From NCBI RefSeq assembly GCF_041270065.1, contig NZ_CP065958.1:3596001-3660000 (forward strand): a stretch of 64,000 nucleotides of DNA, given 5' to 3'. Origin of the DNA: Streptomyces fradiae (GTDB lineage Bacteria > Actinomycetota > Actinomycetes > Streptomycetales > Streptomycetaceae). The position numbers and the translations under genes are program-made. Below, one piece after another: positions 7,159 to 14,744 of this stretch. Within the stretch, counting starts at the first letter, position 1. Each line of letters starts with the position of its first letter. The notes beneath the pieces are model-generated. The model was given only the letters and a program-made list of their open reading frames with translations. It searched no databases and was not told the DNA's origin.

Positions 7159-8007
7159 GTGGAAAACCACTCGATGCCGCGCGCAGCCGCCTTCTTTGAC
7201 CTGGACAAGACGGTCATTGCGAAGTCCTCGACGCTGACCTTCAGCAAGTCCTTCTACCGGGGCGGACTGATCAGTCGCCGTGCCGCACTGCGGACGGCGT
7301 ACATCCAGTTCGTGTTCCTGGTCGGCGGGGCCGATCACGACCAGATGGAGCGGATGCGCGAATACCTTTCCGCGCTCTGCAAAGGCTGGAACGTGGCCCA
7401 GGTGAAGCAGCTCGTAGCCGAGACCCTGCACGATCTGATCGACCCGATCATCTACGACGAGGCGGCCTCGCTCATCGAGGACCACCACGCCGCCGGCCGT
7501 GACGTCGTGATCGTCTCGACCTCCGGGGCCGAGGTCGTGGAGCCCATCGGCGAGATGCTCGGCGCCGACCGGGTGGTCGCCACGCGCATGGTGGTCGGCG
7601 AGGACGGCTGCTTCACGGGCGAGGTGGAGTACTACGCGTACGGCCCGACCAAGGCGGAGGCCGTCCGGGAGCTCGCCGAGTCCGAGGGCTACGACCTCTC
7701 GCGCTGCTTCGCGTACAGCGACTCGGCGACCGACCTGCCGATGCTGGAGGCCGTGGGCCACCCGTACGCGGTGAACCCCGACCGGGCGCTGCGCCGCGAG
7801 GCGACCTCGCGGGACTGGCCGGTCCTGGTCTTCGACAAGCCGGTCCGGCTCAAGCAGCGGCTGCCGGAGTTCCGGATGCCGCCGCGTCCGGCGCTCGTCG
7901 CCGCGGCGGCGGTGGGTGCGGCGGCGGCCACCGCGGGCATCGTCTGGTACGCCAGCCGCCGCCGGCAGGCCGCGCTCGCCCGCGCGGCGGCCCGGGCCAT
8001 CGCCTGA
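7159..8007 (+). CDS. HAD-IB family hydrolase (SerB-like), morphological-differentiation-associated type
   Basis: About 282 residues from the GTG at 7159; an in-frame ATG 12 bases upstream (7147) and another at 7174 are alternatives. HAD motif I is FFDLDKTVIAKSS, motif II the IVSTSG region, and motifs III/IV are YGPTKAEAVRE and AYSDSATDLPMLE. The C-terminus has one hydrophobic segment (about 240-262) followed by Arg/Ala-rich sequence, suggesting membrane anchoring. HAD-IB enzymes are phosphoserine-phosphatase-like; the substrate of this branch is not known. The gene is the Rv3661 counterpart and is annotated as differentiation-related in several streptomycetes. It is divergent from the tad operon and 6C RNA. 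Confidence 0.85.
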   Translation: MENHSMPRAAAFFDLDKTVIAKSSTLTFSKSFYRGGLISRRAALRTAYIQFVFLVGGADHDQMERMREYLSALCKGWNVAQVKQLVAETLHDLIDPIIYDEAASLIEDHHAAGRDVVIVSTSGAEVVEPIGEMLGADRVVATRMVVGEDGCFTGEVEYYAYGPTKAEAVRELAESEGYDLSRCFAYSDSATDLPMLEAVGHPYAVNPDRALRREATSRDWPVLVFDKPVRLKQRLPEFRMPPRPALVAAAAVGAAAATAGIVWYASRRRQAALARAAARAIA

Positions 8008-8067
8008 GCCCGCGTCCCGGAGACCACGGGGCGGCCCACCGCCCCGACCTCGGGACTTGCCGATCCC

Positions 8068-8099
8068 TTTGCCCGGATTTGAGAAGGGCGCAAAGAAGC
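8068..8099 (+). terminator. Probable terminator of the HAD hydrolase gene
   Basis: Hairpin with arms CTTTGCCC and GGGCGCAAAG (one bulged base) about 65-90 nt after the stop codon; no clear T-run, as is usual in Streptomyces. Confidence 0.45.
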
Positions 8100-8111
8100 G
8101 GATTCAGGACT

Positions 8112-8245
8112 TTCGCTTCCATCCGGACAGGAGTAGAAAGGAATCAGGCCCGCGAGACCGGGGACATCCGAGAGGATCACCTGTTGAGCATGACGGCCCC
8201 ACGGACCTGATGCACAGAAACCTGGCACCCACGCGACGTCGACCC
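8112..8245. ncRNA. Candidate 6S-like RNA region (ssrS-type)
   Basis: The 399-nt gap between the HAD hydrolase and the convergent Fic-like gene has no convincing ORF. It can fold into an extended rod: outer CAGG/CCTG, an internal loop of ~10 nt on each side, ATCAGGCCC pairing with GGACCTGAT (8144-8152 with 8203-8211), another internal loop, GGGG/CCCC, and an apical ATCC-GAGA-GGAT hairpin. A long interrupted hairpin with a central bubble is the architecture of 6S RNA. I recall that the S. coelicolor 6S-like RNA was mapped in the corresponding intergenic region. Strand and ends cannot be decided here. Confidence 0.4.
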
Positions 8246-8338
8246 TTCGATTAAGGGCCAGCCGCACCAGGCGCAGGGCAAAGTTCCCCGCCTGATGGGC
8301 ACATATCGAGGACGCTTGGTAACTGGGTAGACGTGCCA

Positions 8339-8367
8339 GCGGCGGTACCGAAGTCTGGTACCGCCGC
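8339..8367. terminator. Bidirectional terminator between convergent units
   Basis: Perfect 11-bp inverted repeat GCGGCGGTACC / GGTACCGCCGC with a 7-nt loop (GAAGTCT), 40 nt beyond the stop of the leftward Fic-like gene. It could end transcription from either side. Confidence 0.65.
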
Positions 8368-8406
8368 AACCCATGTCCGGGGGCGCCCGGAACGTACGAG
8401 AAGCGC

Positions 8407-9225
8407 TCAGGCCGCGCCGCGCTGCAGCGCCTCGCAGACGGCCGTCGACTCCCGCACCCCGAGTTCCACCGCGCGGCCGCAGTGCGCGATCCAGGCGCCC
8501 ATGCCGTCCGGGTTCCCGGACAGATAGCCCTCGAAGGCGGCCAGGTACGCCGCCCGGCCCAGTTCCGCGTGGCCGACCTCGGCCGGGCAGATCGCCTTCG
8601 GGTCGAGACCGCTGCCGATCAGCACGATCCGCTCCGCCGCCCGCGCGATCAGGCCGTTGTACGAGGTGAAGGGGCGCAGCGCGAGCAGTTCGCCGTGCAC
8701 CACGGCGGCCGTGACGAGCGCCGGGGCGTCGCCGCCCGCGATGATCAGGTCGGCGAGGCCGTCGAGCCGGCCGGAGACCTCCGCCGGGTCCGGCAGCGGC
8801 GCCTCGATCAGCGGCTCGTCCACCGGCTCGCCCGCCTGCCGCGGCCGGCCCGTCGACTCGCGCGGCTCGCCCTCGGCGACCAGGTGCAGCCGGGCCAGCA
8901 CCCGCAGCGGCGACTGGCGCCAGATGGAGAGCAGCTGCCCGCTCTCGGCGCCCAGCCGCAGCGCCGCGCCGACCGTGCGGGCTTCCGGGTCCGCGCCGAA
9001 GTCGGTGCGCCGGCGGACCTCTTCGAGGGCCCAGTCGGCGCCCGCGAGCGCGGCGGAGCCGCGCGCGCCGCGCAGCGCCGCCTCGGCGGTGATCTCGTTG
9101 CTGCGACGGCGCATCACACGGTGGCCGTAGACCCGGTCGACGGCCTTGCGTACGGAGTCCACCGAGTCGGCGACGCCCGGCAGGGAGCCGAGGGCGGCCA
9201 GGGGGTCAGAGGCGTGCGTACTCAT
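8407..9225 (-). CDS. Degenerate Fic-like protein, formerly annotated oxidoreductase
   Basis: 272 residues from the ATG at 9225 (MSTHASDPLAALGSL). The C-terminal half is helical and contains ALRPFTSYNGLIARAAER, which aligns with the Fic motif HPFxx(G)NGRxxR. The catalytic His is replaced by Arg, the first Gly of the GNGR core by Tyr and its Arg by Leu, so AMP-transferase activity is unlikely. The N-terminal half contains VMRRRSNEITAEAALRGARGSAAL. Homologues are conserved beside the CooC-like ATPase in Streptomyces, suggesting a conserved but uncharacterised role. Divergent from the ATPase gene with only ~100 bp between. Confidence 0.7.
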   Translation of the reverse strand: MSTHASDPLAALGSLPGVADSVDSVRKAVDRVYGHRVMRRRSNEITAEAALRGARGSAALAGADWALEEVRRRTDFGADPEARTVGAALRLGAESGQLLSIWRQSPLRVLARLHLVAEGEPRESTGRPRQAGEPVDEPLIEAPLPDPAEVSGRLDGLADLIIAGGDAPALVTAAVVHGELLALRPFTSYNGLIARAAERIVLIGSGLDPKAICPAEVGHAELGRAAYLAAFEGYLSGNPDGMGAWIAHCGRAVELGVRESTAVCEALQRGAA

Positions 9226-9327
9226 AAGTAGGGAGGCTACGCGCCTGCGGCTCGGACCCCACCTTGGAGTGGTCTTCTTCACGCACCTTGACCACGGCGA
9301 GCATTCATGCCACTACGCTAGGTGAAC

Positions 9328-10314
9328 ATGAAGATCGCTTTCGTGGGGAAGGGCGGCAGCGGCAAGACGACGCTGTCCTCGCTCTTCATCCGACACCTCG
9401 CCGCCGCCGGGGCCCCGGTCATGGCGGTCGACGCAGACATCAACCAGCACCTCGGAGCGGCGCTCGGCCTCTCCGACGAGGAGGCCGCCGCGCTGCCCGC
9501 CATGGGGGCGCATCTGCCGCTGATCAAGGAGTACCTGCGGGGCGCCAACCCGCGGATCGCCTCCGCCGACACGATGATCAAGACGACGCCGCCCGGGGCG
9601 GGTTCGCGGCTGCTCCGGGTCCGCGAGGACAACCCGGTGTACGAGGCCTGCGCCCGTCCGGTGGTCCTCGACGGGGACGGGATCCGGCTGATGGCGACGG
9701 GTCCGTTCACCGAGTCGGACCTCGGGGTGGCCTGCTACCACTCGAAGGTCGGCGCGGTGGAGCTGTGCCTGAACCACCTGGTGGACGGGCCGGACGAGTA
9801 CGTGGTGGTCGACATGACGGCCGGTTCGGACTCCTTCGCGTCGGGCATGTTCACCCGCTTCGACATGACCTTCCTGGTGGCCGAGCCGACCCGCAAGGGC
9901 GTGTCCGTCTACCGCCAGTACAAGGAGTACGCGCGGGACTTCGGGGTCACGCTGAAGGTCGTCGGCAACAAGGTGCAGGGCCCGGACGACGTCGACTTCC
10001 TGCGCGCCGAGGTCGGCGACGACCTGCTGGTGACGGTCGGCCAATCCGACTGGGTGCGCTCGATGGAGAAGGGCCGCCCGCCGCTCTTCGAGCTCCTGGA
10101 GGCCACCAACCGCACGGCCCTGCAGCTCCTCCAGAACGCGGCGGACGACTCGTACGCCCACCGCGACTGGGAGCGCTACACGCGCCAGATGGTCCACTTC
10201 CACCTGAAGAACGCGGAGAGCTGGGGCAACGCCAAAACCGGGGCCGACCTGGCGGGTCAGGTCGACCCGGGCTTCGTCCTCGACGAGCGCCTCGCCGTGC
10301 CGCAGCCGAGCTGA
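9328..10314 (+). CDS. CooC/MinD-like P-loop ATPase
   Basis: About 328 residues from ATG 9328; the GTG two codons earlier (9322) is an alternative. The N-terminus is MKIAFVGKGGSGKTTLSSLF with a deviant Walker A (GKGGSGKTT), and the Asp-containing VMAVDADINQHLG follows. Other SIMIBI features are VVVDMTAGSDSF and the nucleotide-binding VVGNKVQ. CooC-type ATPases help insert metal cofactors, but no metalloenzyme lies nearby, so the client is unknown. A TACGCT -10-like box only 8 bp before the ATG suggests a leaderless mRNA. The C-terminal motif GADLAGQVDPGFVLDERL is repeated in a gene remnant just downstream. Confidence 0.82.
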   Translation: MKIAFVGKGGSGKTTLSSLFIRHLAAAGAPVMAVDADINQHLGAALGLSDEEAAALPAMGAHLPLIKEYLRGANPRIASADTMIKTTPPGAGSRLLRVREDNPVYEACARPVVLDGDGIRLMATGPFTESDLGVACYHSKVGAVELCLNHLVDGPDEYVVVDMTAGSDSFASGMFTRFDMTFLVAEPTRKGVSVYRQYKEYARDFGVTLKVVGNKVQGPDDVDFLRAEVGDDLLVTVGQSDWVRSMEKGRPPLFELLEATNRTALQLLQNAADDSYAHRDWERYTRQMVHFHLKNAESWGNAKTGADLAGQVDPGFVLDERLAVPQPS

Positions 10315-10410
10315 CGCGCTCGCCCCGCCCCGCCGGACGGAGTCCGGCACCGCTCCCGACGCCCGGGAGGCGCCCCGGCGCCGAGCGGTGCGAGGGGGCG
10401 AGAAAGAAGG

Positions 10411-10489
10411 GGCCGGGGCCGACCTGACCGCGCAGGTCGACCCCGACTTCGTACTGACGGAAGGGCTCAGCGCCGTTCAGCCGGCTTGA
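10411..10489 (+). pseudogene. 3' remnant of a second CooC-like ATPase gene
   Basis: After the ATPase stop, the + strand encodes GADLTAQVDPDFVLTEGL and then a stop at 10487-10489. This is clearly homologous to the last residues of the intact neighbour (GADLAGQVDPGFVLDERL). Nothing upstream in the 100 bp gap resembles the rest of the gene. A tandem paralogue has therefore been deleted down to its last ~25 codons. It overlaps the 3' end of the convergent lipoprotein gene. Confidence 0.7.
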
Positions 10490-11783
10490 CGGCGGCCGGC
10501 GCGGCCGGCTTGCCCGCCGCTCCGGCCGGGGCGGCGGGCTGCGGGGCCAGGAAGGACTGCCAGCCGGCGGCCGGGGCCTCGCCGACCTTCAGGGTGCGGA
10601 GCTTGGCGACGACCGCCGGGTCCTGGGCGTCGAGCCAGTCGGCGAGCTGGCGGAAGGAGACGCACTCGACGTCCTTCTGCACGCAGACCGTGGCGATGGT
10701 CTCCTCGATGGCGCGCATGTAGGTGCCGCCGTTCCAGGACTCGAAGTGGTTGCCGATGATCAGCGGCGCCCGGTTGCCCCGGTAGGAGCGCTCGAAGGCC
10801 TGCACCAGGCCGTCACGCATCTGGTTGCCCCAGTACTCGTGCATCGACGGGTCGCCCTTGGTCGTACCGGACTGGTTGACCAGGAAGTTGTAGTCCATCG
10901 ACAGCGTCTGGAAGGCGCGGCCGGGGACCGGCACCAGCTGCATCGAGAGGTCCCAGAGGCCCTGGTCCTTCTTGGGCCAGATCTGGTCGTTGACGCCGCT
11001 GGTGTCGTAGCGGAAGCCCATCTGGGACGCCGCCTTCACGAAGTTCGCGCGGCCCTCCAGGCACGGCGTGCGGGCGCCGACGAGCTCCTTGTCGTAGTCG
11101 AACGGAAGCGGCTGCTCCGCCTTCAGTCCGGCATTGGTCTTCCAGTGCTTGACGAAGGACTTGGCCTGGTTGATCTCGCTCTTCCACTCGTCGACCGACC
11201 AGGTGCCGACACCTCCGTCCTTGCCGCAGAAGTGCCCGTTGAAGTGGGTGCCGATCTCGTTGCCCTCCTCCCAGGCGCCGCGCAGTTCGCGCACGGTGTC
11301 GCGGATGCCCTGGACGTCGTTGAAGCCGATGTCCGAGCGGCCCGGGGAGTGCTGCGGCGGGTCGTACATCTCGCGCTTGGACTCCGGCAGCAGGTAGACG
11401 CCGCTGAGGAAGTACGTCATGTTCGCGCCGTACTGCTTGCCGACCTTGCGGAAGTGGGAGAACAGCTTCTGGCTGTCCTCGCCCGCGCCGTCCCAGGAGA
11501 ACACCACGAACTGCGGCGGCTGCTGACCCGGCTTCAGGCGCTGCCAGCTGGGCTGGTGGGGCTGCGCGCCGGTGAAGGCGGTGGAGCCGTCGCCGATCAG
11601 CCGGACCGCGCTCTGCGGGGCCGCGGCCGGGCCCTTCTTGGCGCCCGCGCCGCCCGGCGCGCCCTGTGGGGCGGAACCGCCGGAGCCCGAGCAGCCGGCG
11701 AGCCCGGCCGTGAGGGCGACGGCGAGGGCGCCGACGGCGAGCGCCCTCTTCTGGACAGTGGTCCTTCTCGCGGCGGCTGACAT
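10467..11783 (-). CDS. Secreted lipoprotein with polysaccharide-deacetylase-like fold
   Basis: 438 residues from ATG 11783, preceded by a strong GAGGAGAGG ribosome binding site. Signal peptide with basic start (ARRTTVQKR), hydrophobic core and lipobox LAGC at about residue 30, followed by a Gly/Ala/Pro linker. The mature part has FVVFSWDGAGEDS, NEIGTHFNGHFCG and later NHFESWNGG. These place Asp and His residues as in NodB-type carbohydrate esterases (TFDDG / HTxxH), though both motifs are atypical, so deacetylase activity is unproven. Likely surface-anchored and acting on cell-wall or extracellular glycans. Confidence 0.75.
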   Translation of the reverse strand: MSAAARRTTVQKRALAVGALAVALTAGLAGCSGSGGSAPQGAPGGAGAKKGPAAAPQSAVRLIGDGSTAFTGAQPHQPSWQRLKPGQQPPQFVVFSWDGAGEDSQKLFSHFRKVGKQYGANMTYFLSGVYLLPESKREMYDPPQHSPGRSDIGFNDVQGIRDTVRELRGAWEEGNEIGTHFNGHFCGKDGGVGTWSVDEWKSEINQAKSFVKHWKTNAGLKAEQPLPFDYDKELVGARTPCLEGRANFVKAASQMGFRYDTSGVNDQIWPKKDQGLWDLSMQLVPVPGRAFQTLSMDYNFLVNQSGTTKGDPSMHEYWGNQMRDGLVQAFERSYRGNRAPLIIGNHFESWNGGTYMRAIEETIATVCVQKDVECVSFRQLADWLDAQDPAVVAKLRTLKVGEAPAAGWQSFLAPQPAAPAGAAGKPAAPAAVKPAERR

Positions 11784-12062
11784 CCGCACACCTCTCCTCG
11801 TTGCGGCACGGTTCCTCGGATTTCCGTACAAGCGGCGACAACGTCGCACCACGACGGCCGGAGCGCGGCAACGACAAGCGGCATGACCACGTTCTGTCAC
11901 CTGATCCGGTGAATCATTGCCCTGTTTGCCCCGAAAATAATGCCGGAGTCTTTACTCTCCATTACCATCCATTTACTGAGCGTTGATCAGTGACGATCGC
12001 TGTACCCGCCGCTGCACCCCGCACGAGCCGCGCCACGCTGCCCCTCCGGAGGAGACGGGAAC

Positions 12063-14549
12063 ATGACCCTCACCACCCCTGCCCGCACCACGAACCGGCC
12101 CCGCGTCCAGCGGCCGCACAGCCCACCGGACGGTCCGCGCCGCCGCTTCCGCATCGCCGGCGCGGACCTGTCCGCGTCCGTCGCCGTGTTCCTCATCGCG
12201 CTGCCGCTCTCCCTCGGCATCGCCCTCGCCACCGGTGCGCCGCTCCAGGCCGGTCTGGTGGCCGCCGCCGTCGGCGGCATCGTCGCCGGACGCCTCGGCG
12301 GCTCCCCGCTCCAGGTCAGCGGCCCGGCCGCCGGACTTACCGTGGTCACCGCCGAGTTGATCCAGCGCTACGGCTGGCGCACCACCTGCGCCGTCACGGT
12401 CCTCGCCGGACTGGCCCAACTCGGCCTCGCCGCCCTGCGGGTGGCGCGCTCCGCGCTCGCGGTCTCCCCCGCGGTCGTGCACGGGATGCTGGCCGGCATC
12501 GGCGTCACCATCGCCCTCGCCCAGCTGCACATCGTGCTCGGCGGGACGCCGCAGAGCTCCGCCGTGGACAACGCGCGGGGGCTGCCCGCCCAGTTGGCGC
12601 ACGTGTCCGGCCCCGCGCTCGCCGTCAGCGCGCTCACCGTCGCCGTGCTGCTGGTATGGCCGCGGCTTCCCGGGCGTACGGGACGGCTGCTTCGTACGGC
12701 GCCCGCCGCGCTCGTCGCGGTGTCCGCCTCGACGACGGCCGCCACACTCGCCGGACTCGCCGTGCCCCGCGTGGACCTGCCCGCGTGGAGCAGCCACGCG
12801 CTGCCCGGACTGCCGGAGGGGCCGGTGCTCGGCCTCGCGGCCGGGGTGCTCACCATCACGCTCGTCACCAGCGTGCAGTCGCTGCTGTCCGCCGTCGCCG
12901 TCGACAAGCTGGCGGCGAAGCGAGCCGGCGAGACGGGCGGGGTCGCCCCGCCGCGCTCCCGGCTCGACCGCGAACTCGCGGGCCAGGGCGCGGCGAACGT
13001 CGTGTCCGGGGCACTCGGCGGCCTGCCGGTCGCGGGAGTCGCGGTACGCAGCGTCGCGAACGTCTCCGCCGGGGCGGTCGGCCGCAACTCCGCGATACTG
13101 CACGGTGTATGGGTCGTGCTCGCGGCGCTCTTCCTCGTACCGGTTCTCGACCTCATCCCGCTGCCCGCGCTGGCCGCCCTGGTGATGGTGGTCGGCATGC
13201 AGATGGTCAGCATCACCCACATCCGGACGGTCACCCGTCATCGTGAAGCGCTGGTGTACGCGGTCACGCTGGGTGGTGTGGCGTTCGTCGGGATTCTTCA
13301 GGGCGTGGCCCTGGGGATCGCGGTGGCGGTCACGGTGGCGCTGCACCGGCTGGCCCGTACCCGGATCACCCGCGAGGAGCGGGACGGGCACCAGGTGGTG
13401 CGGATCCGCGGCCAGTTGACCTTCCTGGCGGTGCCGCGGCTGAGCCGCGCGCTGCACCAGATCCCGGCCGGTGCCGACGCGGTCGTGGAGCTGGACGGCT
13501 CGTTCATGGACCATGCCGCCTATGAGGCACTGCACGACTGGCAGACCGCGCATCTGACGCACGGCGGGACGGTGGAGACGACCGGCCCGGGCGGCGGCCG
13601 GATCGCCGACGCGGGGGCGCACGGCGCGGGTACGGGCGAGGAGAGTGGCTCCGCCGCACACGGCGCGGGCAGACACGCCTGCTGCCGCCCGTGGACGCCG
13701 TGGCGCAACCACCAGTGCGGCGAGCAGCGGCCCTCGGGAGCCAAGAGTGCGCAGGCCGGCGAGGAACCGGGCGGCGGAGCCGTCGGGCACCGGCTGGCGA
13801 GCGGTATCGGCGCCTTCCAGCGGGACACCGCGCCGCTGGTGCGCGACGAGCTGGCCCGGCTGGCCAGGGAGGGGCAGCGGCCCTCGCAGCTCTTTCTGAC
13901 CTGCGCCGATTCCCGGGTGGTGACGAGCATGATCACCTCCAGCGGTCCGGGTGATCTGTTCACCGTGCGCAATGTGGGCAATCTGGTGCCGCTGCCGGGC
14001 GAGGAGAGCGGGGACGACTCGGTGGCGGCGGCGATCGAGTACGCGGTGGAGGTGCTGCGGGTCGAGTCGATCACGGTCTGCGGGCACTCGGGCTGCGGCG
14101 CGATGCACGCCCTGCTGAGCAGCGGCCCTGACGACCCGCCGAGCCAGCTGCGCCGCTGGCTGCGGCACGGTCTGCCGAGTCTGGAGCGGATGGCGAGTCG
14201 TCGCCACGCGTGGGCGAGGATCTCCGGTCGGCTGCCGGCGGACGCCGTCGAGCAGCTGTGTCTGACCAATGTGGTGCAGCAGCTGGAGCATCTGCGGGCG
14301 TACGAGTCGGTGGCGCGGCGGCTCGCCGAGGGCACGCTGACGCTGCACGGGATGTACTTCCACGTGGGCGAGGCGCAGGCCTATCTGCTGGCCGGCACGG
14401 ACGAGGTGCACAGCTACGACGACGTGTTCAACCATGTGCCGCCCGCGGCGGGCGGACCGGCGGCAGAACCGGTGGCCGGGCCGTCCGCAGGGGCGGCGGC
14501 GGGACCGGTGGACCGGGCGTGGGGGCGACAGGCCGCGCGCGCGTCCTGA
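12063..14549 (+). CDS. SulP-family bicarbonate/sulfate transporter fused to beta-carbonic anhydrase
   Basis: 828 residues. Residues ~35-425 are a SulP transporter with ten or more hydrophobic segments and the family signature region (IAGADLSASVAVFLIALPLS). Residues ~435-500 form a short STAS-like domain (VVRIRGQLTFLAVPRLSRAL). After a His/Gly-rich linker, residues ~580-790 are a beta-class carbonic anhydrase with TCADSRV (Cys614, Asp616, Arg618) and CGHSGCG (His675, Cys678), so the zinc site is complete. The fusion suggests coupled bicarbonate uptake and hydration/dehydration at the membrane. A CCGGAGGAG ribosome binding site precedes the ATG. The upstream 280 nt are unusually AT-rich, probably the promoter. 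Confidence 0.92.
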   Translation: MTLTTPARTTNRPRVQRPHSPPDGPRRRFRIAGADLSASVAVFLIALPLSLGIALATGAPLQAGLVAAAVGGIVAGRLGGSPLQVSGPAAGLTVVTAELIQRYGWRTTCAVTVLAGLAQLGLAALRVARSALAVSPAVVHGMLAGIGVTIALAQLHIVLGGTPQSSAVDNARGLPAQLAHVSGPALAVSALTVAVLLVWPRLPGRTGRLLRTAPAALVAVSASTTAATLAGLAVPRVDLPAWSSHALPGLPEGPVLGLAAGVLTITLVTSVQSLLSAVAVDKLAAKRAGETGGVAPPRSRLDRELAGQGAANVVSGALGGLPVAGVAVRSVANVSAGAVGRNSAILHGVWVVLAALFLVPVLDLIPLPALAALVMVVGMQMVSITHIRTVTRHREALVYAVTLGGVAFVGILQGVALGIAVAVTVALHRLARTRITREERDGHQVVRIRGQLTFLAVPRLSRALHQIPAGADAVVELDGSFMDHAAYEALHDWQTAHLTHGGTVETTGPGGGRIADAGAHGAGTGEESGSAAHGAGRHACCRPWTPWRNHQCGEQRPSGAKSAQAGEEPGGGAVGHRLASGIGAFQRDTAPLVRDELARLAREGQRPSQLFLTCADSRVVTSMITSSGPGDLFTVRNVGNLVPLPGEESGDDSVAAAIEYAVEVLRVESITVCGHSGCGAMHALLSSGPDDPPSQLRRWLRHGLPSLERMASRRHAWARISGRLPADAVEQLCLTNVVQQLEHLRAYESVARRLAEGTLTLHGMYFHVGEAQAYLLAGTDEVHSYDDVFNHVPPAAGGPAAEPVAGPSAGAAAGPVDRAWGRQAARAS

Positions 14550-14579
14550 ACCTTCCGTTCCGTCCGTCCGTGCAAGTGT

Positions 14580-14620
14580 GTGACCCCTCGCTCCCCACCG
14601 CTCGGGGAACGAGGGGTCAC
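14580..14620 (+). terminator. Terminator after the SulP-carbonic anhydrase gene
   Basis: GTGACCCCTCG at 14580 pairs with CGAGGGGTCAC ending at 14620, and the inner CCCC/GGGG extends the stem. Confidence 0.75.
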
Positions 14621-14744
14621 CTCCCCATGTCACCCCACAGGTCTAAACCAATTGTCCGGAGCCTCTTGTCACCCGGGCATCCGCCTGATGAGCTATGACG
14701 CGGGACACACAGGCACATAGGACGCCCTGGGAAAGGGAGATGTC

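Noticed and set aside
6941..7237. Possible leader peptide (MSEEWTKTRPD...) with good ribosome binding site before the HAD gene
   Set aside because: It lies antisense to the 6C RNA, its sequence becomes Arg/Pro-rich and it overlaps the HAD gene out of frame; the hairpins are better explained by the RNA.
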